Below, one piece after another: positions 47,850 through 56,298 of a stretch of 64,000 bases of DNA (its first letter is position 1; each line of letters opens with the position of its first letter). The translations under genes and the position numbers were made by a program. The notes under the pieces are model-generated. The model saw nothing but the letters and a program-made list of their open reading frames with translations, did not search any database and was not told where the DNA came from. This stretch comes from JBGTGG01 sp964398945 (GTDB lineage Bacteria > Bacteroidota > Bacteroidia > Cytophagales > Cyclobacteriaceae). The stretch lies in the NCBI GenBank assembly GCA_964398945.1, contig CAYNOT010000022.1:1-64000 (forward strand), in the 5' to 3' direction.

Positions 47850-49064
47850 ATGCGCGCTGTAATCTTGGCAATATGTCTGGTCTATTCCTTACCGGGTTGG
47901 TCACAACAACTAACAATTTCCGGGAAGGTCCAGGATATTGAAACGGGTGAGCCGCTTGAGTTTGCGTCCATTGGTATCAGGGGAAAATCAGCAGGGACCG
48001 TCACGAATTTACAAGGGGAATTTGATTTTCACTTCCCGGAAGAATACCGGAACGAAATCCTTACCGTGAATATGCTGGGATATAAAACTTACGAAGCTCC
48101 GGTCTGGACAATTTTAGGAGGGGTCCAAAATATACGCATGGAAAAATCCCCGACTATATTGGAAGAAGTGACGGTTTCCGATTCGCTAAGCGGAGGTGAT
48201 ATTTTGCGCATTGCGTTTTCACGGATTGAAACCAATTTTCCGATGACCCCCTTTTTATTGGATGCGTTTTACCGGGATGTAAAAAAAGTGGGGGGCACGT
48301 ATATCTCGTTGTTGGAAACGGCAGTACAGATTTATGATGAAGACTATGCCGAACCACGGAATAAAGGAAAGCTGCGCGAGCATGTACGGTTGATCGAAGT
48401 TAGAAAAAGTTTGGGGTACGAAAGCAAATTCACAAAGTACTTTGATCAGGACAATCTATTGGAAGATTTGCTTTTGCACAATAATATCCGGTACCGTCAG
48501 ATTGAGCTAAGGGAAGAATTCTATTTAAGTATGGACCGCGACAAGGATTCATATTACAATGATCACCCGATTTATGTAGTTTCCCACAATTCCGCATTTC
48601 GATTAAAATTTTATATTGATAAGTTGGACTATTCAATCGTTCACCTGGAATATGAAACCGGTTTTTCAAATGATGAAGCGGGAAGGCGGAAAGGCCTGGT
48701 TAGTCGATTTGCAGGGTTGAAGAAAACAATCGACTTTCGGAAGTATGAAGGAAAAATGTATTTGAACTACATTACCATTACTTCAAAAGTGAATTGGTAC
48801 GACTCAAAAACAAACGAACTGAAATTTGAGAGTGAGCTTTTTCAGCAATTGCTGGTCAATAAAATCCATACCAATACCCGGGTGCGCATTAGTTCTACAG
48901 AGAAAATGAAAAACTACGGATTGCAATATCAGGATCAGCAGTATAACAAAAAGTTTTGGGACAATTATAATGTGATCAAAGAAACCCCGCTCGATATTCA
49001 AATCAAGGAAGACTTAGAGAAGGTTGCGGTCCCGCTCGACAAACAATTCAAAGGCGAACACTAG
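47850..49064 (+). CDS. Exported carboxypeptidase-regulatory-like domain protein
   Basis: 404 aa with signal peptide (SLPGWSQ). A CarboxypepD_reg-like Ig-fold domain (about 22-105) with SGKVQDIETGEPLEFASIGI and GTVTNLQGEFDFHF, then a C-terminal part of unknown fold (about 115-404) similar in size to proteins annotated only as carboxypeptidase-like regulatory domain-containing. No plug or barrel follows, so it is not a TonB receptor. It may sit on the periplasmic face of the outer membrane. Divergent from LytS, which may regulate it (inference). Confidence 0.75.
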   Translation: MRAVILAICLVYSLPGWSQQLTISGKVQDIETGEPLEFASIGIRGKSAGTVTNLQGEFDFHFPEEYRNEILTVNMLGYKTYEAPVWTILGGVQNIRMEKSPTILEEVTVSDSLSGGDILRIAFSRIETNFPMTPFLLDAFYRDVKKVGGTYISLLETAVQIYDEDYAEPRNKGKLREHVRLIEVRKSLGYESKFTKYFDQDNLLEDLLLHNNIRYRQIELREEFYLSMDRDKDSYYNDHPIYVVSHNSAFRLKFYIDKLDYSIVHLEYETGFSNDEAGRRKGLVSRFAGLKKTIDFRKYEGKMYLNYITITSKVNWYDSKTNELKFESELFQQLLVNKIHTNTRVRISSTEKMKNYGLQYQDQQYNKKFWDNYNVIKETPLDIQIKEDLEKVAVPLDKQFKGEH

Positions 49065-49352
49065 ATAATTTGCGGATGTGAAAATTTGAAAATGTGCTGA
49101 TTTATTCGGTTTATCTAATTTACCTTAAATCTAGAATCAGCAAATTTTCGGGTGTACGACAAAAATCTGTTATTGCTCGCGAAGCGAGCCTTTGCGGCCT
49201 AAAAATGTTCACGCAAAGGGCAAAGGCACTTCGCTTTGGCACAAAGAACGCAAGGAGTCAAGCTTGGCGAACTTTGCGTGATATGACTTTGCGGTCTTTG
49301 CGTGAAAAACGGAAATCTGTCGTGCACCCAAATTTTCACATTTATTAATTTT
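49065..49352. repeat. TTTGCG-type inverted repeat, copy 2, in gene-free stretch
   Basis: Within this gene-free stretch, TTCACGCAAAG (49208-49218) and CTTTGCGTGAA (49296-49306) are a perfect 11-bp inverted pair, with further CGCAA/CTTTGCG pieces between. It resembles the element at 3968-4055. No promoter or gene is evident in the rest. Confidence 0.65.
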
Positions 49353-50552
49353 CTAATTGAGCCCAGCCAACGCCTCTTTCATCCGCTTCAATGCTTCACG
49401 CAAATCATTTTCGGAAGCCGCATACGATAAGCGAATGCAATCCGGATTTCCAAAAGCATCACCCGTTACCAATGAGACATGCGCCTTCTCCAACAAGTAC
49501 AGGCACAGGTCATCACCATTTGTAATCTTAAAATCACCATTTGATTTCCCGTAAAAAGAACTTACATCCGGAAAGAAATAGAAAGCCCCTTCCGGGTAAT
49601 TGGATTTTATTCCGGGAATATCTTTTAACAATTCATACACGATGTCCCTTCGCTTTTTGTATTCCTCCACCATTTTTTTGGTAGGCGCCAGGTCACCGGA
49701 AATTGCGGCAAGTGCGGCACGTTGGGCAATCGAACAATTGGCCGAGGTAATTTGTCCCTGTACTTTGCTACATCCTTTTGCAATCCATGTAGGCGCGCAT
49801 AAGTACCCAACACGCCAGCCGGTCATTGCAAATCCTTTTGCGAAACCGTTAATGGTAATCGTGCGGTCAAACATTCCGGGGAAAGAAGCAATGCTCACCT
49901 GGTCTCCGGAAAAATTAATATGCTCATATATTTCGTCAGCAATGATCAACAAATCATCATGTTTTAGGATAACTTTTGAAATGGCCTCCAATTCTTTTTT
50001 CGAAAAAACCGAACCTGTTGGATTGCACGGGGAAGAGAAGATAATCGCCCTTGTTTTAGGAGTGATCGCAGCCTCCAGTTGCCCGGCAGTCACTTTAAAA
50101 TCGGTTTCAATTCCACCTTTCACTTCTACCGGGGTGGCTTCCGCCAGGCGAACAAGGGCATCATAGCTAACCCAATACGGTGTGAAGATGACCACTTCAT
50201 CGCCCGGGTTTAACAAGGCCAGCATCACATTGGCGATCGATTGCTTTGCACCATTGGAAACAACAATGTTATCGGCAGTATAGGGCACGTCATTTTCAAC
50301 CGTGTATTTTTTTGCCAATGCTTCGCGCAAATCCTGGTAACCGTTCACGGGAGGGTAGGCAAAATACTTTCCGGTATCAATTGCATCTTTCGCTGCATCA
50401 CAGATGTGCTGCGGGGTTTTAAAATCGGGCTCACCAAGACTGAGGCTAATTACATTGATGCCACGCGATTTAAATTCACGGGCTTTTGCTGCCATGGCCA
50501 ATGTAGCGGATTCTTGAATGGCTTCGATTCTTTCGGAAAGACGGGTTTTCAT
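49353..50552 (-). CDS. PLP-dependent aspartate aminotransferase
   Basis: 399 aa, class I/II fold. LSLGEPDFKTPQHI at the N-terminus, SNGAKQSI, FSSPCNPTGSVFSKKEL, IADEIYEHI, and the PLP Lys in NGFAKGFAMTGWRVGYL (about 236). It transfers amino groups between aspartate and 2-oxoglutarate (or related acids) and closely resembles the ~395-aa AspC-like enzymes of Bacteroidota. Stand-alone gene, convergent on its left with an intergenic repeat. Confidence 0.93.
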   Translation of the reverse strand: MKTRLSERIEAIQESATLAMAAKAREFKSRGINVISLSLGEPDFKTPQHICDAAKDAIDTGKYFAYPPVNGYQDLREALAKKYTVENDVPYTADNIVVSNGAKQSIANVMLALLNPGDEVVIFTPYWVSYDALVRLAEATPVEVKGGIETDFKVTAGQLEAAITPKTRAIIFSSPCNPTGSVFSKKELEAISKVILKHDDLLIIADEIYEHINFSGDQVSIASFPGMFDRTITINGFAKGFAMTGWRVGYLCAPTWIAKGCSKVQGQITSANCSIAQRAALAAISGDLAPTKKMVEEYKKRRDIVYELLKDIPGIKSNYPEGAFYFFPDVSSFYGKSNGDFKITNGDDLCLYLLEKAHVSLVTGDAFGNPDCIRLSYAASENDLREALKRMKEALAGLN

Positions 50553-50697
50553 ACGTTTCTAAAATTCTTATCTGATAATGAAAATCAAACTTACTCAAGA
50601 AATGGAAATTAATAGGAAAGGTAGCCTGTGTAAAATGGAATTATTGTAAAGATCCTAAATGAATGGGTTTCGAAATCGATTGCTTGTAATAATTCGT

Positions 50698-51306
50698 CTA
50701 GCTGAAGAGTGTTCTCCCCTGGATACTTCTTCCCAAAGTAATCTCATCAGCATACTCAAGATCGCCACCCACAGGAATTCCCCGCGCAATGACACTCAGC
50801 TTTAATGGCAATGCCTGAACCCGTTTATGAATATAAAATGCTGTAGTGTCCCCTTCCATGGTAGGACTTAGCGCGAGGATCACTTCTTTTATTTCGGATT
50901 GCCCGTGGTTCAACCGGTCCACAAGGGATTCAATTTTTAAATCCGAAGGCCCAATTCCCTGAATAGGGGAAATCACCCCGCCCAACACATGGTAAAGGCC
51001 CGAGTACTGTGATGTGTTTTCAATGGCCATCACATCGCGTGTATCTTCCACAACACACAAAATACTTTTATCGCGTCTGTGGCTGGTGCAGATCAAACAA
51101 ACTTCCTGATCCGAAATGTTATTGCAGGTAGCACAAAACTTTATCTGCTCGCGCATGCGTGATAAAGCTGAAGTAAGGTCGGATGTGTTTTCTTTTTTCT
51201 CTTTGATTAAATGCAAGACGAGGCGCAATGCGGTTTTTTTTCCAATTCCCGGAAGCTTCGCCATCTGGTTAACGGCCTCTTCGATTAGTTTGGAAGGGAA
51301 CTCCAC
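50698..51306 (-). CDS. recR: Recombination protein RecR
   Basis: 202 aa: helix-hairpin-helix LPGIGKKTALRLVLHL, a four-Cys zinc finger CATCNNISDQEVCLIC, then the Toprim domain (VVEDTRDVMAIE, LALSPTMEGDTTAFYI, ARGIPVGGDLEYADEITLGRS). It loads RecA with RecFO in gap repair. The next gene downstream on the strand lies ~145 nt away. ClpS is upstream by 23 nt, so the two may be cotranscribed. Confidence 0.96.
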   Translation of the reverse strand: MEFPSKLIEEAVNQMAKLPGIGKKTALRLVLHLIKEKKENTSDLTSALSRMREQIKFCATCNNISDQEVCLICTSHRRDKSILCVVEDTRDVMAIENTSQYSGLYHVLGGVISPIQGIGPSDLKIESLVDRLNHGQSEIKEVILALSPTMEGDTTAFYIHKRVQALPLKLSVIARGIPVGGDLEYADEITLGRSIQGRTLFS

Positions 51307-51329
51307 GCGTTGAAATTTAAAGATGGAAA

Positions 51330-51611
51330 TTAAAGTATCCGTGCATCAATACCCGCCTCGCAGATGGACTCGCGCATGGGCTTTAGCTCATCATATAAGC
51401 CGGATTTCACACTGCACTTCCCTTTGAAGTGGATGATCCAGGTACATTGTTCTGCTTGTTCCGCAGTGTGTTTGCAGACTTTGATGAGGGTTTGCGTAAC
51501 GTGTTCAAACGTATTGATATCATCATTGAAAACCACAAGCCCCATAAGGTCGGTGGTTTCAATCGCCTCTAATACCTCTACCGATGTCCCTTCCTGATAT
51601 GAAAAATCCAT
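51330..51611 (-). CDS. clpS: ATP-dependent Clp protease adaptor ClpS
   Basis: 93 aa from ATG 51611 (MDFSYQEGTSVEVLEAI). ClpS fold with LVVFNDDINTFEHVTQTLIKVC (NDD/NTFE substrate-pocket motif) and EQAEQCTWIIHFKGKCSVKSG. It delivers N-degron substrates to ClpAP-like unfoldase. A longer open frame to 51644 is not needed. 23 nt separate it from recR. Confidence 0.92.
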   Translation of the reverse strand: MDFSYQEGTSVEVLEAIETTDLMGLVVFNDDINTFEHVTQTLIKVCKHTAEQAEQCTWIIHFKGKCSVKSGLYDELKPMRESICEAGIDARIL

Positions 51612-51725
51612 AGCGAAAATGAAATTTTTTGTAAAGGTAAACAATTTGAAAAGTTTATACGTGCCCCCTCAATTTGGAATTAACGTCATTTCCTTACTTT
51701 TTGCACTTTGATAAACCCGGTTCCC

Positions 51726-53204
51726 ATGACCCCAACACTCGTCATTGTCATTATAGCAGTCTATTTTTCCCTTTTGATACTTATCTCCTATTTCACTTCA
51801 AAAGGAGCGGATACCAATACTTTCTTTACCGCTAACCGGCAATCGCCCTGGTTTTTGGTAGCATTTGGAATGATTGGCGCATCCTTATCGGGTGTAACTT
51901 TTATTTCTGTTCCCGGCAATGTTGGTAAAATCGGCTTTGGGTACTTTCAGATTGTGCTGGGGTACCTGGTTGGTTATTGGGTGATCCTTGGCGTATTAAT
52001 GCCGCTTTATTACCGCCTTAATGTTATTTCCATTTACTCATACCTCGAACAACGTTTCAGTTTCTGGTCGTACAAAACCGGGGCCTTTTTCTTCATCGTT
52101 TCAAGGACGATCGGGTCTGCTTTACGCCTTTACCTGGCCGCCACTGTACTCCAACTTTTCTTGTTCGATGATTGGAATGTGCCGTTTATTGTTACGGTTG
52201 CCATCACGATTGTATTGATTTGGTTGTACACTTTCCGTGGCGGGATCAAGACCATTGTGTGGACGGATACTTTTCAGACTTTCTTTTTGGTTTCTGCGGT
52301 TTGTATTTCAGTGTATTTGGTTGCCCAGCGACTTAACCTTTCATTTGGTGGCATGGTGGATTTAATCCGGGAAAGTGGCTACGCAAAGATGTTTTACTTT
52401 GATGATTATAAGAGCACCCTGTTTTTTCCAAAACAATTTCTGGGTGGGGCCTTTATTGCGATTACGATGACCGGGATGGACCAGGAGATCATGCAAAAAA
52501 ACCTAACGTGCAAGAACATTGGTGATGCCCAGAAAAACATGTTTTGGTTTAGCTTGATACTCGTATTTGTAAACCTATTGTTTTTAACGCTAGGCGCTTT
52601 GCTTTATATCTACAGTGCGCAATATCAAATTCCACTTCCGCAATTTACAGACGAACTTTACCCACGGCTTGCCCTTAATGATTTTGGATTGTTGGCGGGA
52701 ATATTTTTCCTGTTAGGGATTATTGCTTCATCTTTTGCAAGTGCTGATTCTGCCCTGGCGGGGTTGACCACTTCCTTTTGTATTGACTTTTTAAACTTCA
52801 GCAAAAAAGCGGAAATACAACGGAACCGTCAGAAAACCATGGTACATATTGGGTTCTCCCTACTCTTTCTCATTATCATTGTTATTTTCAAGGAAATCAA
52901 TGAGCGGTCCGTAATTGATGCCGTGTTGAGTGTTGCAGGATACACGTATGGCCCGCTGCTTGGGTTGTTTTCATTTGGCTTGTTTACGAAGGTTCGTGTA
53001 CGCGATCGGATTGTCCCGGTGATTTGCGTTGTTGCTCCTTTGCTCTCCTATATCATTAGTTTGAATGCACCCAACTGGTTGAACGGATATCAAATCGGGA
53101 TTGAGATTTTGATTGTGAATGGCTGCATCACCTTTATTGGCTTGTGGCTTTCTTCTATTGGATTGGAAAAGGAAAAGGCCGTTCCAAATTCTGGAACGGC
53201 CTAA
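51726..53204 (+). CDS. Sodium:solute symporter (SSS family)
   Basis: 492 aa from ATG 51726 (MTPTLVIVIIAVYFSLL); a TTG start 6 codons earlier also exists. About 13 membrane segments. SSS hallmarks: SLSGVTFISVPGNVGKIGFGYFQ (near 55-75), TFRGGIKTIVWTDTFQT and ITMTGMDQEIMQKNLTCKN. It would cotransport a solute with Na+; substrate unknown. The 3' end overlaps a minus-strand terminator. Confidence 0.9.
   Translation: MTPTLVIVIIAVYFSLLILISYFTSKGADTNTFFTANRQSPWFLVAFGMIGASLSGVTFISVPGNVGKIGFGYFQIVLGYLVGYWVILGVLMPLYYRLNVISIYSYLEQRFSFWSYKTGAFFFIVSRTIGSALRLYLAATVLQLFLFDDWNVPFIVTVAITIVLIWLYTFRGGIKTIVWTDTFQTFFLVSAVCISVYLVAQRLNLSFGGMVDLIRESGYAKMFYFDDYKSTLFFPKQFLGGAFIAITMTGMDQEIMQKNLTCKNIGDAQKNMFWFSLILVFVNLLFLTLGALLYIYSAQYQIPLPQFTDELYPRLALNDFGLLAGIFFLLGIIASSFASADSALAGLTTSFCIDFLNFSKKAEIQRNRQKTMVHIGFSLLFLIIIVIFKEINERSVIDAVLSVAGYTYGPLLGLFSFGLFTKVRVRDRIVPVICVVAPLLSYIISLNAPNWLNGYQIGIEILIVNGCITFIGLWLSSIGLEKEKAVPNSGTA
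53170..53202 (-). terminator. Terminator for the minus-strand gene at 53261, inside the symporter 3' end
   Basis: A stem GGCCGTTCCA / TGGAACGGCC with a 5-nt loop lies in the last codons of the symporter gene; on the minus strand it is followed by a T-rich run (TTTTCCTTTT). The two convergent genes share sequence here. Confidence 0.65.
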
Positions 53205-53260
53205 ACCCGATTAAAACCAACCCCACTTATGGTTGCACACTGCACACCATGCAGTTGTGT

Positions 53261-53569
53261 CTATTTCTTTGCGTAATGAAACTCTTCTTTTTGTTTCCCC
53301 TTCGTTACCCTTATTGTATAAGAGCCTTCTTTTACATCGCTAAAATCAATGATCATTTTGCGCTTGGCTAAAATCTGGGAGGTTAGGACAACATCGTTGC
53401 CGTAAACCACTTCTACATTCGCACCCAAAAACTTTTTGCTTGACTTAAAAACAAAAAGGTTTTTGTCTTTGATTGCTTTTGATTCTATTGGGTCTGTTGC
53501 CAGGGCGGTGGCAATGCTGCACGTTGAAATAATGAAGACTACAAAAAATGATTTTAGAGGGTTTTTCAT
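53261..53569 (-). CDS. Small exported protein of unknown function
   Basis: 102 aa from ATG 53569 (MKNPLKSFFVVFIISTCS); the long open frame upstream is not coding. Signal peptide cut near ATALA, then a beta-rich ~75-residue domain with FKSSKKFLGANVEVVYGND and YTIRVTKGKQKEEFHY. This fits a small T9SS-like or immunoglobulin-like fragment; similar short proteins with a YTIRVTKG-type strand occur in Bacteroidota. No lipobox. Convergent with the symporter. Confidence 0.75.
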   Translation of the reverse strand: MKNPLKSFFVVFIISTCSIATALATDPIESKAIKDKNLFVFKSSKKFLGANVEVVYGNDVVLTSQILAKRKMIIDFSDVKEGSYTIRVTKGKQKEEFHYAKK

Positions 53570-53702
53570 GGTTATTTGTCGCTTTTGTAAATACATTGTT
53601 CCAAAAGCTGTGCCATGAAAGAAATACCCAAAACTCCCAATTTTGAAGGTAGGGACGTTTGGTTTGTCTTGATTTGGGAAGCTCAAATCCCGATGTGGAT
53701 GA

Positions 53703-54038
53703 TTAAAGCAATTCTTTGGCCGGATCCCAGAATAGGTCGGTGAATTGTTGTATTTGGTCGTTGACCACCCGTACGCCCTCTTTCTCCAATAGCTTTTGCA
53801 TGGTGTCTGGAGCCTCAAAATGATGTTTTCCTGTAAGTAATCCATTTCGATTCACAACACGTTGTGCGGGTACGTTTTCAGGGGAGTTGTTCATGGCCCA
53901 TCCAACCATGCGCGCACTCATTTTAGTGCCTAAATAATTGGCAATCGCACCATAGGAGGTTACGCGCCCTTTGGGAACAAGGCGGACAACCTCATATACG
54001 TCCTCAAAAAAATTCGTTTTATCGGATTTGCGTTTCAT
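53703..54038 (-). CDS. Alkyltransferase-like (ATL) MGMT-family protein
   Basis: 111 aa from ATG 54038 (MKRKSDKTNFF). MGMT C-terminal domain: FFEDVYEVVRLVPKGRVTSYGAIANYLG and ARMVGWAMNNSPENVPAQRVVNRNG. The active-site motif PCHR of true alkyltransferases reads PAQRV here, so Cys is absent and it belongs with ATL proteins that flag alkylated DNA for repair rather than repairing it. It is divergent from the next gene with starts only ~57 nt apart. Confidence 0.9.
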   Translation of the reverse strand: MKRKSDKTNFFEDVYEVVRLVPKGRVTSYGAIANYLGTKMSARMVGWAMNNSPENVPAQRVVNRNGLLTGKHHFEAPDTMQKLLEKEGVRVVNDQIQQFTDLFWDPAKELL

Positions 54039-54095
54039 GTGTGTCATGTCATTACCAATAGTCTTTATAAATTTACGGCCAATTTAATACTGCCC

Positions 54096-55637
54096 TTGAG
54101 ACCTATTCTAAAAATTTTATTGCTGAACTTTATTGTCATCACCGCATGGGGACAAGACCCGTACGAATTAGTCTTGCCTGATTCGCTTAACTGGCGGCAG
54201 TTTAAAGAGGACAAGGAGATTGCCTTTCAATTGTCAAACACAACCCCTGAAGTCCCGGTTGTTTATTCTTTGGAGGGACCGTCCGGTTTAAATTACCAAT
54301 TTGATTCCCTGGGGCGTTTTTGTTGGAAACCTTCTTTTGATTTGGTAGATCGGCTCGAAGAATCCAAAGATTTAAAATTTATTTTCCAGGCCGACTGGAA
54401 GGATGGCAACCGGTATCGTAAAACAGTCACCTTTACAGTGTACCATGTAAACAGGCCCCCTATAATTGAAGAGCTGCCTGTTTTTTATGTAAAACAATCT
54501 TCACAGAACACGTATCAAATACCAACCAAGCATGTGTATGACCCGGATGGTGATCCGGTGGTGGCGATACCAATCAGTTCCCAAATGCCGGAAGGAGCCA
54601 ACCTTTCTTCACTTGGCGTGTTGACCTGGAACACAACACGCAGTCAATTCAATTCCTTAAAAAACAAACCACTGACCCTTGAATTCCTGGTTCAGGACCA
54701 ACCCCATAAAGCAGAAACGAAAGGTTCATTAAAAATTGCGCAGACCCAGTTGGACCTTCCTCCTGAGATCATCACCGTGCCGGGCGATTCCGCCTACATC
54801 ATCAAGGAAGATGAGACCATTAATATTAAATTGTATATATCGGATCCGAATGGCGATGATAATGTGCGCGATGTAGGTTTTGTATCGAGTGATTTTCGGG
54901 TTGCCAAATCGTTGTTCAAAGAAAACACACCCGTTCAATACGAATTTACCTGGACACCCGGCTACGATTTTGTAGATGACATTCAAAAAACCCTTCCAAC
55001 CGATGTTATTTTTTATGCGCTTGACAATTCGAACAACCGCGTAGAAAAGAAAATTAAAATTACCGTGTTGGATGCTGAGAACATGGCGAAGAAAGATGCC
55101 CATCTTTACGACAAGTATAGGGCGATGCTTTTAGATGGAACCCTCTTGATAAATCAATTGGACGACAATCAAAAGAAACTAAATAATGATTATAAGAAAG
55201 CGAAGAAAGGAAAAAAGAACCGCTCGATCCTGAATGCGAGTTTGGGTGCGGCCACAGGTTTTTCCCCGCTGGTGTTTGAAGCTGACCAGGCAAAAATTGT
55301 GTCGGGTGTTGGTGGAACAACCGTACTTACGTTGGGCACCTTAGAGGCCACAGAAGTAATCGGCCGGTCGAAGGAAAATATTTTAGAAAAAATCAAAATT
55401 GGTATTGATATCCGAAACAAAGTTCAGTCGAATGGTGATGAGTTTGCGAGAAAGTACACTTTGAAATCATCCAGGCGCAGTAGTGAATTTGATAAGGATA
55501 TTGAAAAACTTCGCACTACAATCCATGATCAGCGGATTGTGTTGCTCGAACTGGAAGCATATCGAAAAAATGCAGAGATCCTTAGCGATAAGCAAATCAA
55601 AAAAGTATTTGTTGACTTTGCTATCAACGAAGAGTAA
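54096..55637 (+). CDS. Exported protein with cadherin-like Ig domains and C-terminal coiled coil
   Basis: 513 aa from a probable TTG start at 54096 (M-RPILKILLLNFIVITAWGQ signal); a longer open frame starts 54039. Residues ~30-320 have PPI and DPDGDPV, DPNGDDNVR motifs of Ig/cadherin-like putative domains (about three copies). The C-terminal ~150 residues are Lys-rich with a hydrophobic GASLGAATGFSP-like segment and a predicted coiled coil (LRTTIHDQRIVLLELEAYRKN). It may be a surface structural protein or anchored in a membrane from the C-terminal segment. No T9SS domain seen. Confidence 0.65.
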   Translation: MRPILKILLLNFIVITAWGQDPYELVLPDSLNWRQFKEDKEIAFQLSNTTPEVPVVYSLEGPSGLNYQFDSLGRFCWKPSFDLVDRLEESKDLKFIFQADWKDGNRYRKTVTFTVYHVNRPPIIEELPVFYVKQSSQNTYQIPTKHVYDPDGDPVVAIPISSQMPEGANLSSLGVLTWNTTRSQFNSLKNKPLTLEFLVQDQPHKAETKGSLKIAQTQLDLPPEIITVPGDSAYIIKEDETINIKLYISDPNGDDNVRDVGFVSSDFRVAKSLFKENTPVQYEFTWTPGYDFVDDIQKTLPTDVIFYALDNSNNRVEKKIKITVLDAENMAKKDAHLYDKYRAMLLDGTLLINQLDDNQKKLNNDYKKAKKGKKNRSILNASLGAATGFSPLVFEADQAKIVSGVGGTTVLTLGTLEATEVIGRSKENILEKIKIGIDIRNKVQSNGDEFARKYTLKSSRRSSEFDKDIEKLRTTIHDQRIVLLELEAYRKNAEILSDKQIKKVFVDFAINEE

Positions 55638-55811
55638 TCACCGATTTTTTTTCCTGAAAGCGAAAGTTTTTTAGTAAGGAATAACTTTATATATCTATCG
55701 CGGAGAACGGTGTTAAAATTCTTCATCAATCAAATCCTTGTTTGCAATAGCATTGTGGAGAAAACTGTGGTGAGCCTCACGCTTCGTAATTTGCAGTGGC
55801 CCTGCCCATAG

Positions 55812-56165
55812 TCACCCCTTTCGTACATACATAGACTTGAGCGCCATCGCGCCAAATCCTTCTATCTTACAGTCAATGTTGTGATCTCCGCTGGTGAGTT
55901 TTATATTTTTCACTTTGGTGCCCGCCTTTATGGGTTTAGGCGCACCTTTCACGGGCAGGTCTTTGATCAGTATTACAGTATCGCCATCCTGTAATACATT
56001 GCCATTGGCATCTTTTACGATGAGTGAATCCGCATCTTCAACAGTTGCCGTTTCGCGATGTTCTTCAGGACTCCATTCGTAGCCACATTCGGGGCACATC
56101 ATAGATGTTCCGGTAGGGTATCCATAAGGAGAATTGCATTTGGGGCATTGGGTTGATTCAGGCAT
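55812..56165 (-). CDS. YjdM/PhnA-type zinc-ribbon protein
   Basis: 117 aa: N-terminal zinc ribbon CPKCNSPYG ... CPECGYEWSPEE (four Cys), then a PhnA C-terminal domain VKDANGNVLQDGDTVILIKDLPVKG and IDCKIEGFGAMALKSMYVRKG. It matches the full length of the alkylphosphonate utilisation operon protein PhnA/YjdM, whose biological role is unsettled. No phosphonate genes are near. Confidence 0.92.
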   Translation of the reverse strand: MPESTQCPKCNSPYGYPTGTSMMCPECGYEWSPEEHRETATVEDADSLIVKDANGNVLQDGDTVILIKDLPVKGAPKPIKAGTKVKNIKLTSGDHNIDCKIEGFGAMALKSMYVRKG

Positions 56166-56298
56166 ACAATGATTTTTTGTAAAGATACCAAAGTCGTGTG
56201 ACCCGAAAACACTTTTAATTGGCCCTATGATTTCAAATGTCCAAAAATTGAATGGGTGGAACCAAAATTAATCTATCGTTTTTAATGGTGCTGGCAAC

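Noticed and set aside
55638..55811. Short minus-strand peptide reading (ending NKDLIDEEF) after the YjdM gene
   Set aside because: No start codon in frame before a stop, and too short to support as a gene; perhaps a fragment, but nothing confirms it.
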